6,904 nucleotides of DNA from JAWPMV01 sp038527215 (lineage in GTDB: Bacteria > Bacteroidota > Bacteroidia > J057): assembly GCA_038527215.1 (NCBI GenBank), contig JBCBGC010000211.1, positions 1-6,904 of the forward strand. The letters are read 5' to 3'. The notes under the pieces are model-generated. The model did not search any database. It was not told the origin of the DNA and saw nothing but the letters and a program-made list of their open reading frames with translations. Position numbers and translations under genes: made by a program. Numbering within the stretch: position 1 is the stretch's first letter; every line of letters starts with the position of its first letter. Positions 5,441 through 6,904 of the stretch are shown in pieces.

Positions 5441-6904
5441 ATGGAAATGACCGCAAAATCTTCTATGACTGTCCAGCAAAAGGTGAAAGACTTACTGGAC
5501 CATCTTTGCCAGGGATTATTTGAACGGGAAGAGGCTATCCGACTGAGCCTGTTGAGTGCGATAGCGGGGGAAAGTATTTTTCTTTTGGGACCTCCCGGAG
5601 TAGGCAAGAGTTTGATCGCTCGTCGCCTGAAATACGCCTTTAAGGACGGCGTGTCCTTCGAATATCTCATGAGCAAATTCAGCACTCCGGATGAGGTTTT
5701 TGGGCCCGTTTCTATCAAAAAACTGAAGGAAGAGGATACCTATGAGCGGCTGACCGACCGCTATTTGCCGGGGGCTAACATTGTCTTCCTGGACGAGATT
5801 TGGAAAGCCGGACCCGCCATCCAAAATGCCTTATTGACCATCCTGAACGAAAAAATATACCGCAATGGCAAGGTGGATATGCAGGTGGACATCAAGGGAA
5901 TCATTACGGCCTCCAACGAACTGCCGGCGGCCAACGCAAACCTGGCCCCCATTTGGGACCGCTTCCTGATTCGCCTGGAGCTGGGCAACATCCGGCAGTT
6001 TGGGAATTTCCTCAACATGATCACCGACGTAAAGGATGTATACGAAGACGATATCCCGGAGGAACTGAAACTGAGCCATGCAGAACTGGATAGCTGGAGT
6101 AAGCAGATTGACGAGATCGAAGTAGGGCCGGAAGTACTTAATACCATTCAACTCCTAAAGATCAAACTGGAGGAATACAACGCCCGGACTGCCCAGGCAG
6201 GGCATCCCATCATCGTCAATGACCGACGCTGGAAGAAAATGATCCGGCTCATGCGCACCTCCGCCTTTTTAAATGGCCGGGCCAGGGTAGACCTGATGGA
6301 TTGTTTCTTGATGAACCATTGCTTGTGGGGTCGGCCCGATCAGCGGCAAATCATCCAGGATTTGCTGGCAGAGGCCATCGCCAAGCATGGATACACCATG
6401 GCCGTCAACCTGAGTAGCCTGAAAACGGAGGTCCGGGAGTTCCAGACGGAAGTAGACGCGGAAATCCGCATTCCTCATACCGTTTCCTCTGAGCAGTTGA
6501 TGCCCGTCCATGATGAGTTTTTTCGTCTGAAAAAAGAAGACCAGAAATTCCAGGGAAGCCTGGTCAAGATCAAGCAGTATCGGGAATTGACGATCGATGA
6601 ACCGCAGGTAACCAATTTTTACGATGAGGAGAAAAACCTGGTCAATCGCATCAAAGTCACCAAGGGGGTGCAGGAAAATACCATCCAGGTTCACCACAAC
6701 TCGGAACAGGTCATTTATGCGATGGAAGCCCGCTTGTTGGACCGCACTGAGTACCTGAGCAAAAAACCGCATCCGCTGGTCCAGAAGTTTTGGGATGAAC
6801 GACATCAGCAACTCACCTCCTTTATTTCTCAGCAGTTAGATAATATGGGAGAAAATCGTCCGGAAGAGCTCTCCCATCTCGAGAACAATCTTTTTGTAGA
6901 GGCG
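5441..6904 (+). CDS. RavA-type MoxR AAA+ ATPase, 3' end outside window
   Basis: The open frame gives 488 residues to the window edge. Residues 24-35 (QGLFEREEAIRL) and the following ~150 residues closely follow E. coli RavA as I remember it. Walker A is GPPGVGKS (50-57), with RRLKYAF after it. FSTPDEVFGP is in the next segment, Walker B is IVFLDEIWKAGPA (D118, E119), sensor 1 is in TASNELP (N159), the arginine-finger region is IWDRFLIRL (R174), and sensor 2 is in NDRRWKK (R262/R263). After the helical lid, residues from about 290 correspond to the more variable RavA C-terminal part, including the charged helix PLVQKFWDERHQQL. E. coli RavA has about 498 residues, so only a short C-terminal piece should be missing. 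MoxR ATPases act as chaperones; RavA works with the VWA protein ViaA, and a VWA gene would be expected downstream. Starts at 5447 or 5465 in the same frame are also possible. Confidence 0.9.
   Translation, partial: MEMTAKSSMTVQQKVKDLLDHLCQGLFEREEAIRLSLLSAIAGESIFLLGPPGVGKSLIARRLKYAFKDGVSFEYLMSKFSTPDEVFGPVSIKKLKEEDTYERLTDRYLPGANIVFLDEIWKAGPAIQNALLTILNEKIYRNGKVDMQVDIKGIITASNELPAANANLAPIWDRFLIRLELGNIRQFGNFLNMITDVKDVYEDDIPEELKLSHAELDSWSKQIDEIEVGPEVLNTIQLLKIKLEEYNARTAQAGHPIIVNDRRWKKMIRLMRTSAFLNGRARVDLMDCFLMNHCLWGRPDQRQIIQDLLAEAIAKHGYTMAVNLSSLKTEVREFQTEVDAEIRIPHTVSSEQLMPVHDEFFRLKKEDQKFQGSLVKIKQYRELTIDEPQVTNFYDEEKNLVNRIKVTKGVQENTIQVHHNSEQVIYAMEARLLDRTEYLSKKPHPLVQKFWDERHQQLTSFISQQLDNMGENRPEELSHLENNLFVEA

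Noticed and set aside
5401..6811. Several minus-strand frames of 100-180 codons opposite ravA
   Set aside because: All are antisense to a continuous 488-codon frame with complete AAA+ motifs; none shows a recognisable domain.

Overview
The window looks like a chromosomal segment of a moderate-GC Bacteroidota bacterium, possibly Saprospirales-like (inference). Reasons: a large two-FtsX-domain permease with the N-terminal 'prefix' segment common in that phylum, paired with a small PadR regulator; no clear Shine-Dalgarno sequences before most starts; and a perfect TAnnTTTG box, the Bacteroidota -7 consensus, before one gene. Coding DNA is about half GC, while the first ~570 bases are visibly AT-richer.

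Layout. 1-567 holds no gene I can support, only several short inverted repeats. 568-953 (minus) is a small secreted protein of four ~19-residue DG(T/S)H repeats, followed by a good intrinsic terminator. It is divergent from a PadR-like regulator (1128-1466, plus), and a perfect 10-bp inverted repeat lies in the shared intergenic region. The regulator overlaps by ATGA with an 878-residue FtsX/MacB-type permease (1463-4099, plus). The permease stop codon directly abuts the stop codon of a convergent minus-strand pair: a five-helix membrane protein of unknown function (4100-4633), preceded in the same direction by a cyclase-family (kynurenine formamidase-like) hydrolase (4662-5318). The hydrolase is divergent from a RavA-type MoxR AAA+ ATPase (5441 onward, plus), which runs off the right edge close to its expected C-terminus.

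How the parts may work together. PadR and permease are almost certainly one translationally coupled unit, with PadR the probable autorepressor. The secreted repeat protein may share its operator and therefore its regulon (inference). The cyclase and membrane protein look like a two-gene operon. RavA probably starts a further operon whose partner (a ViaA-like VWA protein in known systems) would lie beyond the window.

The observations most worth a second look are the DGTH-repeat protein facing the PadR-permease pair across a palindrome, the cyclase-family protein in which two expected metal-ligand histidines are Asn and Tyr, and the zero-base convergent junction between permease and membrane protein.
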